Shown here: positions 52,525 to 61,193 of the stretch, piece by piece
Numbering within the stretch: the stretch's first letter is position 1
Layout: every line of letters starts with the position of its first letter
Source: Candidatus Sumerlaeota bacterium
Lineage (GTDB): Bacteria > Sumerlaeota > Sumerlaeia > SLMS01 > JAHLLQ01
Direction: 5' to 3'
Assembly (NCBI GenBank): GCA_030156535.1
Contig: JASGMJ010000018.1
Location: 1 to 64,000 of the forward strand
Length of the DNA: 64,000 bases
The notes under the pieces: model-generated
Told to the model about the DNA's origin: nothing
What the model saw: only the letters and a program-made list of their open reading frames with translations
Databases searched by the model: none
Program-made: the position numbers and the translations under genes

Positions 52525-54341
52525 CGAGCATGAATTGCCGACTGGGATTTGTTGTGCGACTTCTGGCGGCCGTGGCCGCCGGGGTGCTCCTGCTCCCCGG
52601 GCAGGCCCCCGCCGTGCCCGACTACCCGTTTCTCGAAGAACTGTGGCGCCCGGACGCCAATGTGCCGGTGGCCACGTTCGACGGCGAGATCATCGATCAG
52701 GAAGAGATCTTTCTCTGGCAGGTGATTCAGGGCAAGGGCGCCCTGGTCGCCCGTCTGGCAACGCAGGAAGGAACGGATGCGCGCGCGCTGCGCCCGCTGG
52801 CCGATGCCGTGCGCGACCTCGTGCAGGCCCGCCTGCTGGCCGAGGAAGCCCACGCCGCCGGAATCGTCGAACCGTGGTACGAAGAGAAGGGCTCGCGCGT
52901 GCTCGCCGCTCCCGCAGGCATCATGGTGCTCGCCGACCTCGTTGTCCGCCCCGATGTCGTCGTGGAGGAGGAAGACATTCTCCACTTCTATCAGGAAAAC
53001 CGCGACCGGTACCTCCAGCCCGCCGAAGGCGAAGTCGTGCGCCTTCGCATCCCGCTGGCCGACATCGGCGAGCCAGCCGAACGCGATGTGGCGGTGAAGC
53101 GCGCCAGCGATCTGCGTGCGCAGGCCATCGTCAATCCCGACGGCCTCGCTGGCATTCTGCGCTCTCATCCGGAGTTGGCGCTGGAAAAGCCCGCGGGCGC
53201 CGCACTCCCGGTGGTTCGTGGCGACGGAAAATTGCGGCGCGACGTCGAGGACCAGCTGTTCCGCCTGCGCATCAGCCAGATCAGCCAACCCACCGTGCTC
53301 CCCGACGGCGTCTACCTCTATGAACTCAGGGCGCGCACCGAGCCCACCCTGCGCCCCTACGCCCAGGTGCGCGAGGAAATCGCCGCGCGCCTCGCACGCC
53401 GCTTCTTCCGCCAGCAACTCGACTACCGCGTTGCCGATGCCATGGAGGAAGTTCGCCCCGTCAACCGCGTCTCCAGCTATGCGCTGCTGGAAGACGAGAT
53501 GGAGCTGCTGCAAGTCGGCAGCTTCCTGATGACGAAGGGCGAGTTCCGTACGCTGTTTCCCGACGTCGACAAGTTGCGCAAGGGTCGGCCGACGAAGGAG
53601 CTGATTGCGAAGACACGGTTCGTCGTCGAGAGCGAGACCGTGACGCAGATTCTGACGGAAGAAGGATTCGTGGCGCACCCGCGCTACGAGACCGCGCGTG
53701 AACTGGGCGCGGTTCTGGCCGCCGCCCGCAAGGCGCGCGAACTCCCCCGCGAGATCGCCGAGCCCACGCCCGAGGAACTCCGTGCCTACGCCGAAGCCCA
53801 CCGCGACGAACTGGCCCCGGCGTGGTCCTCCATCGTGTGGCGGCTGGTGGCCACGCCGCGTGCGCCCGAGGAACTGGGCTCCAGCGAACGCGCCGCCCTC
53901 GCTGCCGAAATGCAGAACACACTCTCCGGCTACATCGCCGAATCCACCCGCCTCATGGTTGACCGCGTGAAACTCAACGGCCCCACGGCCTACGTTTCTC
54001 CGCAGTTCGTCGTCGAGCGCGTGATCGATCCTGATCACACGGAGTTCACCGTGGCCTTCGAGCGCGTCGGCGAACTCACCGCCGCCCGTGCCCAGGAAGC
54101 CTACTCGCTCGATCTCGCCGCCCTCCCCGTCGGGGCCTTCTCCCCCGCCCTCCCGCGAGGCGACGGCACCGTGGTGGCCTACTACCGCGCCGACCGCGCC
54201 GAGCAGGCACCGCCCGCCGACGAGGTGCTGATGGAGCGCGCAGCCACGGCATGGAAACGCGATGTTGCGGAAAACCCCGCCCGCCAAAAGCTCGCACAGA
54301 TCGAAGCCTCCGGACGCCTCACCTTCAACTTCCCGAACTGA
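52521..54341 (+). CDS. Periplasmic peptidyl-prolyl isomerase / chaperone, SurA/PpiC-like
   Basis: 606 residues from the ATG at 52521, which overlaps the previous stop. Signal peptide about 1-32 (LLAAVAAGVLLLPGQAPAV). The first half has a chaperone-like helix block (ATFDGEIIDQEEIFLWQV about 48-65, then VRDLVQARLLAEEAHAAG). A parvulin-like domain with YLQPAEGEVVRLRIPLADIG starts at about 158. A second similar repeat at about 340-590 includes LLQVGSFLMTKGEFRTLFPD and VVERVIDPDHTEF. Likely a folding helper for outer-membrane or exported proteins. Not a close match to any single SurA or PrsA. Confidence 0.72.
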   Translation: MTSMNCRLGFVVRLLAAVAAGVLLLPGQAPAVPDYPFLEELWRPDANVPVATFDGEIIDQEEIFLWQVIQGKGALVARLATQEGTDARALRPLADAVRDLVQARLLAEEAHAAGIVEPWYEEKGSRVLAAPAGIMVLADLVVRPDVVVEEEDILHFYQENRDRYLQPAEGEVVRLRIPLADIGEPAERDVAVKRASDLRAQAIVNPDGLAGILRSHPELALEKPAGAALPVVRGDGKLRRDVEDQLFRLRISQISQPTVLPDGVYLYELRARTEPTLRPYAQVREEIAARLARRFFRQQLDYRVADAMEEVRPVNRVSSYALLEDEMELLQVGSFLMTKGEFRTLFPDVDKLRKGRPTKELIAKTRFVVESETVTQILTEEGFVAHPRYETARELGAVLAAARKARELPREIAEPTPEELRAYAEAHRDELAPAWSSIVWRLVATPRAPEELGSSERAALAAEMQNTLSGYIAESTRLMVDRVKLNGPTAYVSPQFVVERVIDPDHTEFTVAFERVGELTAARAQEAYSLDLAALPVGAFSPALPRGDGTVVAYYRADRAEQAPPADEVLMERAATAWKRDVAENPARQKLAQIEASGRLTFNFPN

Positions 54342-54368
54342 ACAACAAGCGCACGCCCCATTGGGAAG

Positions 54369-54405
54369 AACCGGCCCGGAAGCACTTCGCCCCCGGGCCG
54401 GTTTT
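54369..54405. terminator. Bidirectional terminator between the foldase gene and dapA
   Basis: An 11-bp stem (54369-54379 with 54393-54403, core ACCGGCCCGG / CCGGGCCGGT) followed by TTTT on the plus strand; on the minus strand the tail is less T-rich. It lies between two convergent genes. Confidence 0.8.
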
Positions 54406-54437
54406 GTATCTTCAACTGTTGTGATATGGCAACGCGG

Positions 54438-55412
54438 TCACGCGTATTCGGGAACGTCCGACGCGACTTCGACATGCGGGAATTGCTTGAGCGCCAGCGC
54501 CTTGGAAATCTTCCCGATGACCTGGCCACGCTTGGGCTCGCGCAACTCATCCACACGCACGAGCGGTGCGCGCAGGTCCGCACCCAGCATGTAGTGCAGC
54601 GGAATCGGATTCTTGACCGAGAAGACCGCATCCACGCACGGCAGGAGCGCTGCCTGAAGCTCAGCCGCCTTCTCGTGCTCGCCCGCGAGTGCAAGGTCGC
54701 ACAGCGTCTGGAACTCGCGCGGCCAGCGATTCGCCGACGCCGAGATCACTCCCTGCCCGCCGCGCTTCACAATCTCGGCAACCATGTGGTCCTCGCCCGA
54801 AACGACCGCAAACTTGTCGGGGTCGGTGTTGTCGAGAATCTCCTGCACCTGCTCGATGTTCCCGCTCGCTTCCTTCACGCCGATGATGCCGGGGTGCTGT
54901 GCGAGTTCGATGCACGAGGCCGCATCCAGGTTGGAACCCGTGCGGCTGGGGACGTTGTAGAGAATGACGGCGGCGTGGTTCTCGACGGCGAGTTCGGCCA
55001 TCAGCGAGAAGTGGCGGATCAGCCCTTCCTGCGGCGGATTGTTGTAGTAGCCGCTGACGTGCAGCAAGGCATCGACGCGGCCACGGGCGAGAATCTCGCG
55101 GCTCATGTAGACCGCCTCGGCGGTCGAGTTCGAGCCCGCCGCCGCGATGATCTGAACGTCGCGTCCCCTGCCGTTTGCATAGCCCTTGGCGTACAAGGCG
55201 CCGTCGTTCACCAGTTCGATCTGCTCTTCATGAGTCAGCGTCGCAGACTGTCCCGTGGTGCCGGCGATGACGATTCCCGTCACGCCATGGTCGATCACGT
55301 ACGCAATCTGCTTATGGAAGGCGTCGTGATCGACGACGCATTTGCCCTCCTCAAGACGCATGGGGGTGATGAGAGCCGGGTAACAACCGCGCAGATCGCG
55401 TGACGTAATCAT
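54438..55412 (-). CDS. dapA: 4-hydroxy-tetrahydrodipicolinate synthase-like protein
   Basis: Class I aldolase of lysine and diaminopimelate synthesis, condensing pyruvate with aspartate semialdehyde. 324 residues from the ATG at 55412 (GGAGA site; a GTG at 55418 is less likely). The conserved motifs are GTTGQSATL (51-59), YNVPSRTG with the catalytic Tyr, and the Schiff-base Lys in GVKEASG. GTTGQS replaces the usual GTTGES, a conservative Glu to Gln change. Other members of this fold act on related keto acids, so the name is probable rather than certain. Confidence 0.88.
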   Translation of the reverse strand: MITSRDLRGCYPALITPMRLEEGKCVVDHDAFHKQIAYVIDHGVTGIVIAGTTGQSATLTHEEQIELVNDGALYAKGYANGRGRDVQIIAAAGSNSTAEAVYMSREILARGRVDALLHVSGYYNNPPQEGLIRHFSLMAELAVENHAAVILYNVPSRTGSNLDAASCIELAQHPGIIGVKEASGNIEQVQEILDNTDPDKFAVVSGEDHMVAEIVKRGGQGVISASANRWPREFQTLCDLALAGEHEKAAELQAALLPCVDAVFSVKNPIPLHYMLGADLRAPLVRVDELREPKRGQVIGKISKALALKQFPHVEVASDVPEYA

Positions 55413-55879
55413 AAGCACTTTCTCCGAAGGGGAAATTGGGGTCTGTTTCGCTTCGACCGTGGAGACGCAACGCTTTCAGAGCACCACTCTTCAAGCCGAA
55501 ACAGAAAGCAGCAATTTTATAATGCACATAAGTAATACAGCGAACACCATTCCAGTCACGGAATCAGGCGTTTTACCCTCGCACACCGCCACAATCACCT
55601 TCTCTTCAAAGGCTGAAACCCGTTTTTCGGTGTTTTTGACTGTTTTGGAACGAATCCCGCCCTCCGCGAAGGCACTGGGTCGCATCGCCACGATCGTGAC
55701 GCCTGCATGGTGCGCCGCCGCGCCCGCCGCCCAATCGGCCTACAATCCGCCCGATACCCGCTTCCCCGTCCTCCGGCACCTGCACCCCGGGAGCTCTCCA
55801 GCAAGACTTCGCGATTCTATGATGCGGTGCGGCGGTTGAAAGCAATGCGTGGATGTTTTGCTGACGCGCGATGGAGGGA
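55413..55879. other. Intergenic region between dapA and the nitrilase gene
   Basis: About 465 bases with no supported gene. The middle (55480-55640) is visibly richer in A and T; a TATAAA on the minus strand near 55520 could be part of the dapA promoter, but no matching -35 was found. No lysine riboswitch motif was recognised. The stop codon of the nitrilase gene lies just left of 55880, so its terminator could lie in this stretch, but no hairpin with a T-run was found. Confidence 0.3.
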
Positions 55880-56773
55880 TCAGAGCGTCACGATTTCGGG
55901 ATCGGCGACGAGGTCCTTGGTCCGCGTGGAGTCGAGCAACGGCAGCACGCTCCCCCACGTGCGGTTGCGCTCGATGGATTCCAGGTCGAGTTCGCCGATC
56001 ACGGCCGTCTCGATCGTCGCGGGTCCTTCCGCCAGAACGCCATCGCGGGCGAACTGGTAGTCACTCGGGTTCAGGATTGCCGCCTGACTGTAGTTCAAAT
56101 GCACGGCGGGCACCATCGGCAGCGACCCCACCGTGCCCGAAATAATCACGTAGAGCTGGTTCTCGATGGCGCGGGCATGACCGCAGTAGCGCACGCGCAG
56201 GTAGCCTTGGCGGTCGTCCGTGCAACTGGGCACGATCAGAATGTGCACGCCCTGGCGGGCCGCGGCGCGGGCGATTTCGGGAAACTCGACATCGTAGCAG
56301 ATCGTCACCGCGACCTTGCCGAAATCCGTATCGAAGATGCGCAGCTTGTCCGTCGGCGAAACGAACCACTCCTCCTTCTCGAAGCGCGTCATGTGCATCT
56401 TGCCCTGCACCTGGAACTCCCCCTTGGGGTTGAAGAAGTGGCAGAGGTTGTAGACTTTCTCGGGGTCCTTTTCATCGAGCACCGGAATCGTGCCGCCCGC
56501 GACGTAGATCCCGAAGCGCTTGGAGAGGCGCGAAAGCATGTCGATGTAGCGCTCGCGCGAGCGCGCCAGATAACGGATTTGCTCGGGCATCGGGCGCTTC
56601 ACGTCACCCAGCGTCAGCAACTGCACCGTGAAGTACTCCGGAAAAACGATCAAACGGCATTTGTAGTCCGATGCCGTTTCGATCAACGCCTGCACCTGGT
56701 CCTCAAACTGCTCGAATTTCTGAACGGGACGCAGATAGTATTGAAGGGTGCAGACTCGGAGGAAATTCTTCAT
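55880..56773 (-). CDS. Carbon-nitrogen hydrolase (nitrilase superfamily amidase)
   Basis: Cytoplasmic amidase-type enzyme of 297 residues from the ATG at 56773. The Glu-Lys-Cys triad is visible: VFPEYFTVQ (Glu about 43), QGKMHMTRFE (Lys about 120), and TICYDVEFPEIAR (Cys about 157). Other family features are AGGTIPV, IVPSCTDDRQGYLRVR and ARAIENQLYVIISG. The substrate is not deducible. The preceding gene on the same strand (UPF0316) is 38 bases away, so the two are probably co-transcribed. Confidence 0.9.
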   Translation of the reverse strand: MKNFLRVCTLQYYLRPVQKFEQFEDQVQALIETASDYKCRLIVFPEYFTVQLLTLGDVKRPMPEQIRYLARSRERYIDMLSRLSKRFGIYVAGGTIPVLDEKDPEKVYNLCHFFNPKGEFQVQGKMHMTRFEKEEWFVSPTDKLRIFDTDFGKVAVTICYDVEFPEIARAAARQGVHILIVPSCTDDRQGYLRVRYCGHARAIENQLYVIISGTVGSLPMVPAVHLNYSQAAILNPSDYQFARDGVLAEGPATIETAVIGELDLESIERNRTWGSVLPLLDSTRTKDLVADPEIVTL

Positions 56774-56811
56774 CAGGTTGCGGTTCCTTTGCGGAGGTGA
56801 TGGCGCGCTGG

Positions 56812-57372
56812 CTAACGGAACTTGATCAGACGGCGCCAGAGGGGGATCCCGCTCGGGGACTGCGTGAAAATCGTCGAGCCCACCATCTCCGAGCGAATGT
56901 CCTCCACCGTCAGATAGGCCGAGGGGCAGTAGCGCAGCACCAGCGAGATGACGCGCGCGACCTGCTTGCGCGGCAGCACCACGAAGCTCAGTTCCGCACG
57001 CCCTGTTGCGCCTGTCCCTTCCACTTCCGTGACACGGTACTGGCGGTGTCTCAGGAATCGCGCCACCCTTTTTTTGGGATTCACATTCACGATGCGAAGC
57101 AACTGACTCCCCATCGCCAGCTTCTCCTCGATCGCCATCCCAATCAGCGTGCCGCACGCAAAGCCACCCGCATAGGCGATCACCGTGACCCAACTCTCCT
57201 GCACGTTCGTCACCACCGCCGAGACCGCCAGCAGCCAGATCGTCACCTCCAGGAAACCCAGCGCCGCCGCACTCATCTTGTGACCACGCATCACCGCGAC
57301 GATGCGCAACGTCCCAAGCGAGACGTCCAGAATGCGCGCGAAGAAAACCAGAATCGGAACATACCACTCCAT
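56812..57372 (-). CDS. UPF0316 / DUF2179-type membrane protein
   Basis: Inner-membrane protein of 186 residues. Three helices (about 4-20, 37-58, 62-82) with RILDVSLGTLRIVAVMRGHK between the first two, as in the UPF0316 group. The cytosolic half has a DUF2179-like beta region ending in VLPRKQVARVISLVL and YLTVEDIRSE. Function unknown; such proteins are sometimes linked to cyclic-nucleotide sensing. The gene lies 115 bases downstream of a strong terminator (57488-57520) that may attenuate it. Confidence 0.85.
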   Translation of the reverse strand: MEWYVPILVFFARILDVSLGTLRIVAVMRGHKMSAAALGFLEVTIWLLAVSAVVTNVQESWVTVIAYAGGFACGTLIGMAIEEKLAMGSQLLRIVNVNPKKRVARFLRHRQYRVTEVEGTGATGRAELSFVVLPRKQVARVISLVLRYCPSAYLTVEDIRSEMVGSTIFTQSPSGIPLWRRLIKFR

Positions 57373-57487
57373 GCCACTGCTCCTTGAAAAGGCGCTTCCT
57401 CCCCCGGCAATGCAACGCCCGGCTCCGAAGGGAGCCCGGTCCTAAGAGCCCGCCTCCGGCAAACGCAACGCGGAAGGCGGGGCGTGC

Positions 57488-57520
57488 AAAACCCCCGGCT
57501 GGTTGGAGGCCAGCCGGGGG
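57488..57520 (-). terminator. Strong terminator or attenuator upstream of UPF0316
   Basis: An 11-bp perfect stem (57520-57510 with 57502-57492, CCCCCGGCTGG / CCAGCCGGGGG) with a seven-base loop, followed on the minus strand by TTTT. On the plus strand CGGTTTT follows, so it can act both ways. Confidence 0.9.
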
Positions 57521-57680
57521 CGGTTTTGACGGTCCATCGGAAGTCGGCGCCCGGGGGGAATTTCCCAGCCGGGGTTACCGGAATCTCGCCTCTGGTACCG
57601 CTGAGGGTTGGATTCCGAGTCGGCTAGGACCCGACCACCTCGCTGTTGCGTTTACCCATAGTTGGTAGCACCTCCTTTCT
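57492..57680 (-). ncRNA. Hairpin-rich short transcript with an 11-codon frame (candidate)
   Basis: Read on the minus strand from the AAAGGAGGTG site at 57679-57669. Hairpins in order: GTCGG/CCGAC (around 57633-57617), CGGAATC/GATTCCG enclosing CCTC/GAGG (around 57619-57580), CCGG-GGGA-AAT-TCCC-CCGG (around 57572-57551), then the terminator. The density of stems and the strong ends suggest a functional RNA. I know of no named family that it matches; it could be an independent small RNA or an attenuating leader for the UPF0316 gene. Confidence 0.5.
57624..57659 (-). CDS. Possible 11-residue leader peptide
   Basis: The ATG at 57659 has AGGAGG 11 bases upstream. It opens the frame MGKRNSEVVGS and stops at TAG inside the first hairpin. 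There is no run of one amino acid such as classical attenuators use. The strong ribosome site is the main support; translation is unproven. Confidence 0.35.
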   Translation of the reverse strand: MGKRNSEVVGS

Positions 57681-57866
57681 CAGCTTGATTCCGAAATCGG
57701 ACAAACAAGGTACGCGGTCAAGGATAATTTCAAACTCTGCAGAAGTTGTGAAAAAGCCCGTCATTTCCCGGATCGACGGGAAGGGCTCGCCCGGCGCCGG
57801 TTTTTCCGTTGCCCGTGCGAGGGTACGGTGGCGAAGGATCGAGGAGTGAAATACGGGGGATCGGCC

Positions 57867-58421
57867 ATGCCACGGTTGAAAGCCATGTTGGGGGCGTTTT
57901 CGCGGGCGCGTGGCCTTGCAGCCCTGATTCTTCTCGTCTTATCCATCACTTCCGCCTGCCGCAAGAAAGAGGAGGCGCCCAAGGCGCCTTCGCTGGACAA
58001 GCTGGCGGAAACGGCCGCGACACCCGCGCCCACGCTGACGCCGGGACCGACCCCAACACCCACTCCTCCGCCGCTGCCGGCACCGTACACCACGGCCTCG
58101 GGGCTGAAGGTGGAGTACCAGACCGCAGGCCAAGGCGACAAACTCCGGCGGGGCGACCGCGTTTTGGTGCGCTATACGCTGCTGTCGGAATCGGGCGAGA
58201 TCATCGACGAAGCCGGGCAGGACGATGGCGCTCCCTATGAAGTCGTTGTCGGCCTGGGCGGCATGGCGGGATGGGACGAGGCCTTGCTGGAATTGCAACC
58301 CGGCGCCACGGCACGCATCGAAATCCCTGCGGAACTCGCCCATGGCGAGCAGCCACTGGTCGCGCAGATCGAGGTGCTGGAGAAACTCCCAGCCGAACCC
58401 AAAGCCAACGAAACCGACTGA
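57867..58421 (+). CDS. FKBP-type peptidyl-prolyl isomerase, probable lipoprotein
   Basis: 184 residues from the ATG at 57867. The N terminus has a hydrophobic signal (about 17-30) ending in SITSAC, a weak lipobox, so lipid anchoring is likely but not certain. A Pro/Thr-rich spacer (about 45-72) precedes a compact FKBP domain (about 90-184): GDRVLVRYTLLSESGEIIDE, YEVVVGLGGMAGWDEALLELQPGATARIEIPAELAHG. The domain is shorter than in FkpA, with the loop before the last strands reduced. RNase D follows by three bases. Confidence 0.8.
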   Translation: MPRLKAMLGAFSRARGLAALILLVLSITSACRKKEEAPKAPSLDKLAETAATPAPTLTPGPTPTPTPPPLPAPYTTASGLKVEYQTAGQGDKLRRGDRVLVRYTLLSESGEIIDEAGQDDGAPYEVVVGLGGMAGWDEALLELQPGATARIEIPAELAHGEQPLVAQIEVLEKLPAEPKANETD

Positions 58422-58424
58422 CTT

Positions 58425-59633
58425 ATGACGCCATCCCCGAAACGCCCCAAACCCGAAGTTCCCGAATACGAGTACATCGAAAGCCCCAAGGCGCTCAGGG
58501 CCTTCTGCAAGCGCCTTGATCCCCACGCGCCCCTGGCCGTGGACACCGAATTCGTCGGCGAACGCACCTACTACCCCGAACTGGAAGTCATTCAATTGAC
58601 CGACGGCGCGGGGAACACGGCGGTGGTGGATGCCAAGGCCATCGGCAAGGGCGAGCCCCTCGCGGCGCTGCTGACCAATGCGTCGCGCGAGAAAATCTTC
58701 CACAGCGGCGCGCAGGACCTGCCGATTCTGGAACGCTTTGCGGGCTCGATCCCCTGGCCCGTCTTCGACACCCAGCTCGCCGCCGCCATGATCGGCCTCG
58801 GCGCCCAGGTGTCCTACCAGAACCTGGTGGAAATGTGTCTGGGCAAGCGGGTGGACAAGGGGCAGACGGCCAGCGACTGGTCCCAGCGCCCCCTCAAGCA
58901 GGCCCAGCTCGACTACGCCGCGACCGACGTCGCCCACCTCCATGCCCTGCGCGCCTACATGATCGAGCGCCTGGAAAAGATGGGCCGTCTGGAATGGTAC
59001 CGCGAGGAACAGCAGAAACGCGCCGAGGATTCCACGAAACGCGCCGACATGGCAGACGAGGAACTCTATACGACCGTGAAGGAGTGGATGAAGCTTTCGG
59101 GGCGCCAACTGGCCGTGCTGCGCGAGCTGACGGCCTGGCGTGAACAGGAAGCACGCCGCCAGAACGTTCCGCGCAAGAAGATCATGCCCGACCCCGGACT
59201 GGTGGGACTGTCGCGCATAATCCCGCAATCGCGCGCCGACGTGCAGGGCGCACGGCAACTTCCTGCCGGGCCGCTGTACCGCTATATCGACGAGTTGCTC
59301 CCCCTGATCAGGAAGGCCTCCGAACTCCCCAAGGAACAATGGCCGAAGAAGCCCGTCACCCAGCGCCCCGACGTGCCCGCCGGATTCGTCGAACTGATGC
59401 AGTCGCTCGTGCGCACAATGGCCGAGCAGGAGCAGATCGCCTCGGCCCTGCTGGCAACGTCGAGCGAGCTGACCTCGCTGGTGAACAACCGCCACCGGAT
59501 CGAGGACCTGGACCTGCCGGTGCTCCGGGGATGGCGGCGCGAACTGGTCGGCGCCAAGCTGATTGCGTTGCTGGAGGGGAAACTGACGCTGCGCATCGCC
59601 GACCGCCGGCGTCTGGAGTTCGAGGGGGGATAA
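58425..59633 (+). CDS. rnd: Ribonuclease D
   Basis: 3'-5' exonuclease of tRNA 3' ends. 402 residues. The DEDD catalytic set is visible: LAVDTEFVGERTYYPEL (Asp and Glu, about 38-40), KIFHSGAQDLPIL, VFDTQLAAAMIG (Asp), and QLDYAATDVAHLHAL with the Tyr and last Asp (about 161-175). One HRDC domain follows (about 205-285, ELYTTVKEWMKLSGRQLAVLRELTAWREQEAR), and a second, weaker one is suggested at the C terminus, as in E. coli RNase D. Confidence 0.93.
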   Translation: MTPSPKRPKPEVPEYEYIESPKALRAFCKRLDPHAPLAVDTEFVGERTYYPELEVIQLTDGAGNTAVVDAKAIGKGEPLAALLTNASREKIFHSGAQDLPILERFAGSIPWPVFDTQLAAAMIGLGAQVSYQNLVEMCLGKRVDKGQTASDWSQRPLKQAQLDYAATDVAHLHALRAYMIERLEKMGRLEWYREEQQKRAEDSTKRADMADEELYTTVKEWMKLSGRQLAVLRELTAWREQEARRQNVPRKKIMPDPGLVGLSRIIPQSRADVQGARQLPAGPLYRYIDELLPLIRKASELPKEQWPKKPVTQRPDVPAGFVELMQSLVRTMAEQEQIASALLATSSELTSLVNNRHRIEDLDLPVLRGWRRELVGAKLIALLEGKLTLRIADRRRLEFEGG

Positions 59634-59995
59634 TCGAGAGAAAATCCGGGGAAGTTCGCAACCGTGCAGATCGGTTTTGAGCCAATTCCAGAACAAACGT
59701 TCAGGAATAAGCACAAAAAAGTGTCCCCTCAAATGACTGAAAGCAGAGAGCTTACACACAACCACGACACTCAGGGTCCGACACGGATGCGGCCTTGGCC
59801 GAGGGAACTTCCGCGCGCGACCAGTTCTTCGTTGCACTGAGACGGGGTGCTCCCTACAACGCGGGGGCCCCTGCATGGCGTGCCGTTTGCTCATGGCAGG
59901 GCAGGTGGTTTTTCCCTCCGCGTGTTTCCCGAGAAAGCATCGCTGCTTCCGGCGCGAAACGCCTCTCGTAAATCCTCTGCAGGATACTCATACCC
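59634..59995 (+). other. Intergenic region upstream of pdhA
   Basis: About 360 bases without a supported gene. Several short inverted repeats occur, but no clear promoter or riboswitch was recognised. GCAGGAT at about 59980 is the ribosome site for pdhA. Confidence 0.3.
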
Positions 59996-61117
59996 ATGGC
60001 AACAAGAGCCAAAGCGACTCCGAAGAAGGCCACGGCGAAGAAGAAGCCAGCCGTGGTGAAGAGCAGTCCGGCCAAAGGCAAGGGCGCCGCGAAGACCCGC
60101 GACTCCCATATCCCCGAGCCGAAGATCATGCTCCCCGACGAAAAGTTGATCGAGATGTACCGCCAGATGCTGCTGATCCGGCGCTTCGAGGAGCGCTGCG
60201 CCCAGCAGTACCAACTGACGAAGATCAAGGGCTTCTGCCACTTGTACATCGGACAGGAGGCGGTCGCCGTCGGCTCGGTCGGGGCACTCGAGTCCAAGGA
60301 TTACATTTTCCAGACGTACCGCGACCACGGCCACGCGCTGATCCGGGGCATCTCGGCGCGCGAAGTGATGGCCGAGTTGTTCGGCAAGAAGACGGGCTGC
60401 TCGAAGGGCAAGGGCGGCTCGATGCACCTGTTCAACGCCGAGACGCGCATGATGGGCGGCAACGGCATCGTGGGCGGGCATGTGCCGCTGGCCACAGGCG
60501 TGGGCTGGAAGGCAATGTACAACAAGACAAAGGAAGTCGTGCTCTGCTACATGGGCGAGGCGGCGATCAACCAGGGCGTGTTCCACGAGAGCCTGAACAT
60601 GGCGTCGTTGTGGAATCTGCCGGTGATCTACATTGTCGAGAACAACCTGTTCGGCATGGGCACAGCCGTCCACCGCGCGAGCGCCGAGAAGGAACTGTAC
60701 ATGCGCACGCAGGGTGCCTACCGCATCCGCGGGGTGCGCTGCGACGGCATGGACGTGCTCGACGTTTACAAGACGACGAAGGAAGCCGTGGAGCGCGCCC
60801 GCGAACACGGACGCCCAACGTTCATCGAGGCCGTGTGCTATCGCTATCGCGGGCACTCGATGTCGGACCCGGCGACGAGCTACCGCACGAAGGATGAAGT
60901 GACGGCATGGCAGGCCAAGGACCCGATGCTGCGTCTGCAGGAACAGTTCCCCGGGATTTTCACGGAGGAGCTGATTCAGGACATGGAGAAGGAAATCAAG
61001 GAGATCGTCCAGGACGCGATCAAGTTCGCCGAGGAGTCGGATTTCCCCGACGAGAGCGAACTGTGGACCGACGTGTACGTCGATTACCCGGGCTATCCCG
61101 GCCCGGACGGCAACTGA
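59996..61117 (+). CDS. pdhA: Pyruvate dehydrogenase E1 component, alpha subunit
   Basis: Thiamine-diphosphate enzyme that decarboxylates pyruvate and passes acetyl to E2. 373 residues. An N-terminal Lys/Ala-rich tail of about 38 residues (KATPKKATAKKKPAV) precedes the conserved start IMLPDEKLIEMYRQMLLIRRFEE. Later motifs are GGSMHLF, GGHVPLATGVGWK, the cofactor loop MGEAAINQGVFHE (where GDGAxN is usual) and VENNLFGM, and the RYRGHSMSDP loop (about 284). Its partner gene follows after a 76-base gap with a hairpin. Confidence 0.95.
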   Translation: MATRAKATPKKATAKKKPAVVKSSPAKGKGAAKTRDSHIPEPKIMLPDEKLIEMYRQMLLIRRFEERCAQQYQLTKIKGFCHLYIGQEAVAVGSVGALESKDYIFQTYRDHGHALIRGISAREVMAELFGKKTGCSKGKGGSMHLFNAETRMMGGNGIVGGHVPLATGVGWKAMYNKTKEVVLCYMGEAAINQGVFHESLNMASLWNLPVIYIVENNLFGMGTAVHRASAEKELYMRTQGAYRIRGVRCDGMDVLDVYKTTKEAVERAREHGRPTFIEAVCYRYRGHSMSDPATSYRTKDEVTAWQAKDPMLRLQEQFPGIFTEELIQDMEKEIKEIVQDAIKFAEESDFPDESELWTDVYVDYPGYPGPDGN

Positions 61118-61134
61118 TTCCGCTTTCTTTCACC

Positions 61135-61155
61135 GCCGCCGGGCGTTCCGGCGGC
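61135..61155 (+). promoter_or_regulatory. Intercistronic hairpin between pdhA and pdhB
   Basis: GCCGCCGG (61135-61142) pairs with CCGGCGGC (61148-61155) around a five-base loop. A short CCTTT follows. It may modulate transcript levels within the operon. Confidence 0.45.
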
Positions 61156-61193
61156 CCTTTCGTGCGACCCATCTGACGGGAGTTTACCCCACC

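Noticed and set aside
55413-55879. Lysine riboswitch upstream of dapA
   Set aside because: No lysine-box sequence or expected stem arrangement was recognised.
57500-57659. UAG read-through extending the 11-codon frame
   Set aside because: The frame past the stop shows no protein-like pattern, and the region is better explained by RNA stems.
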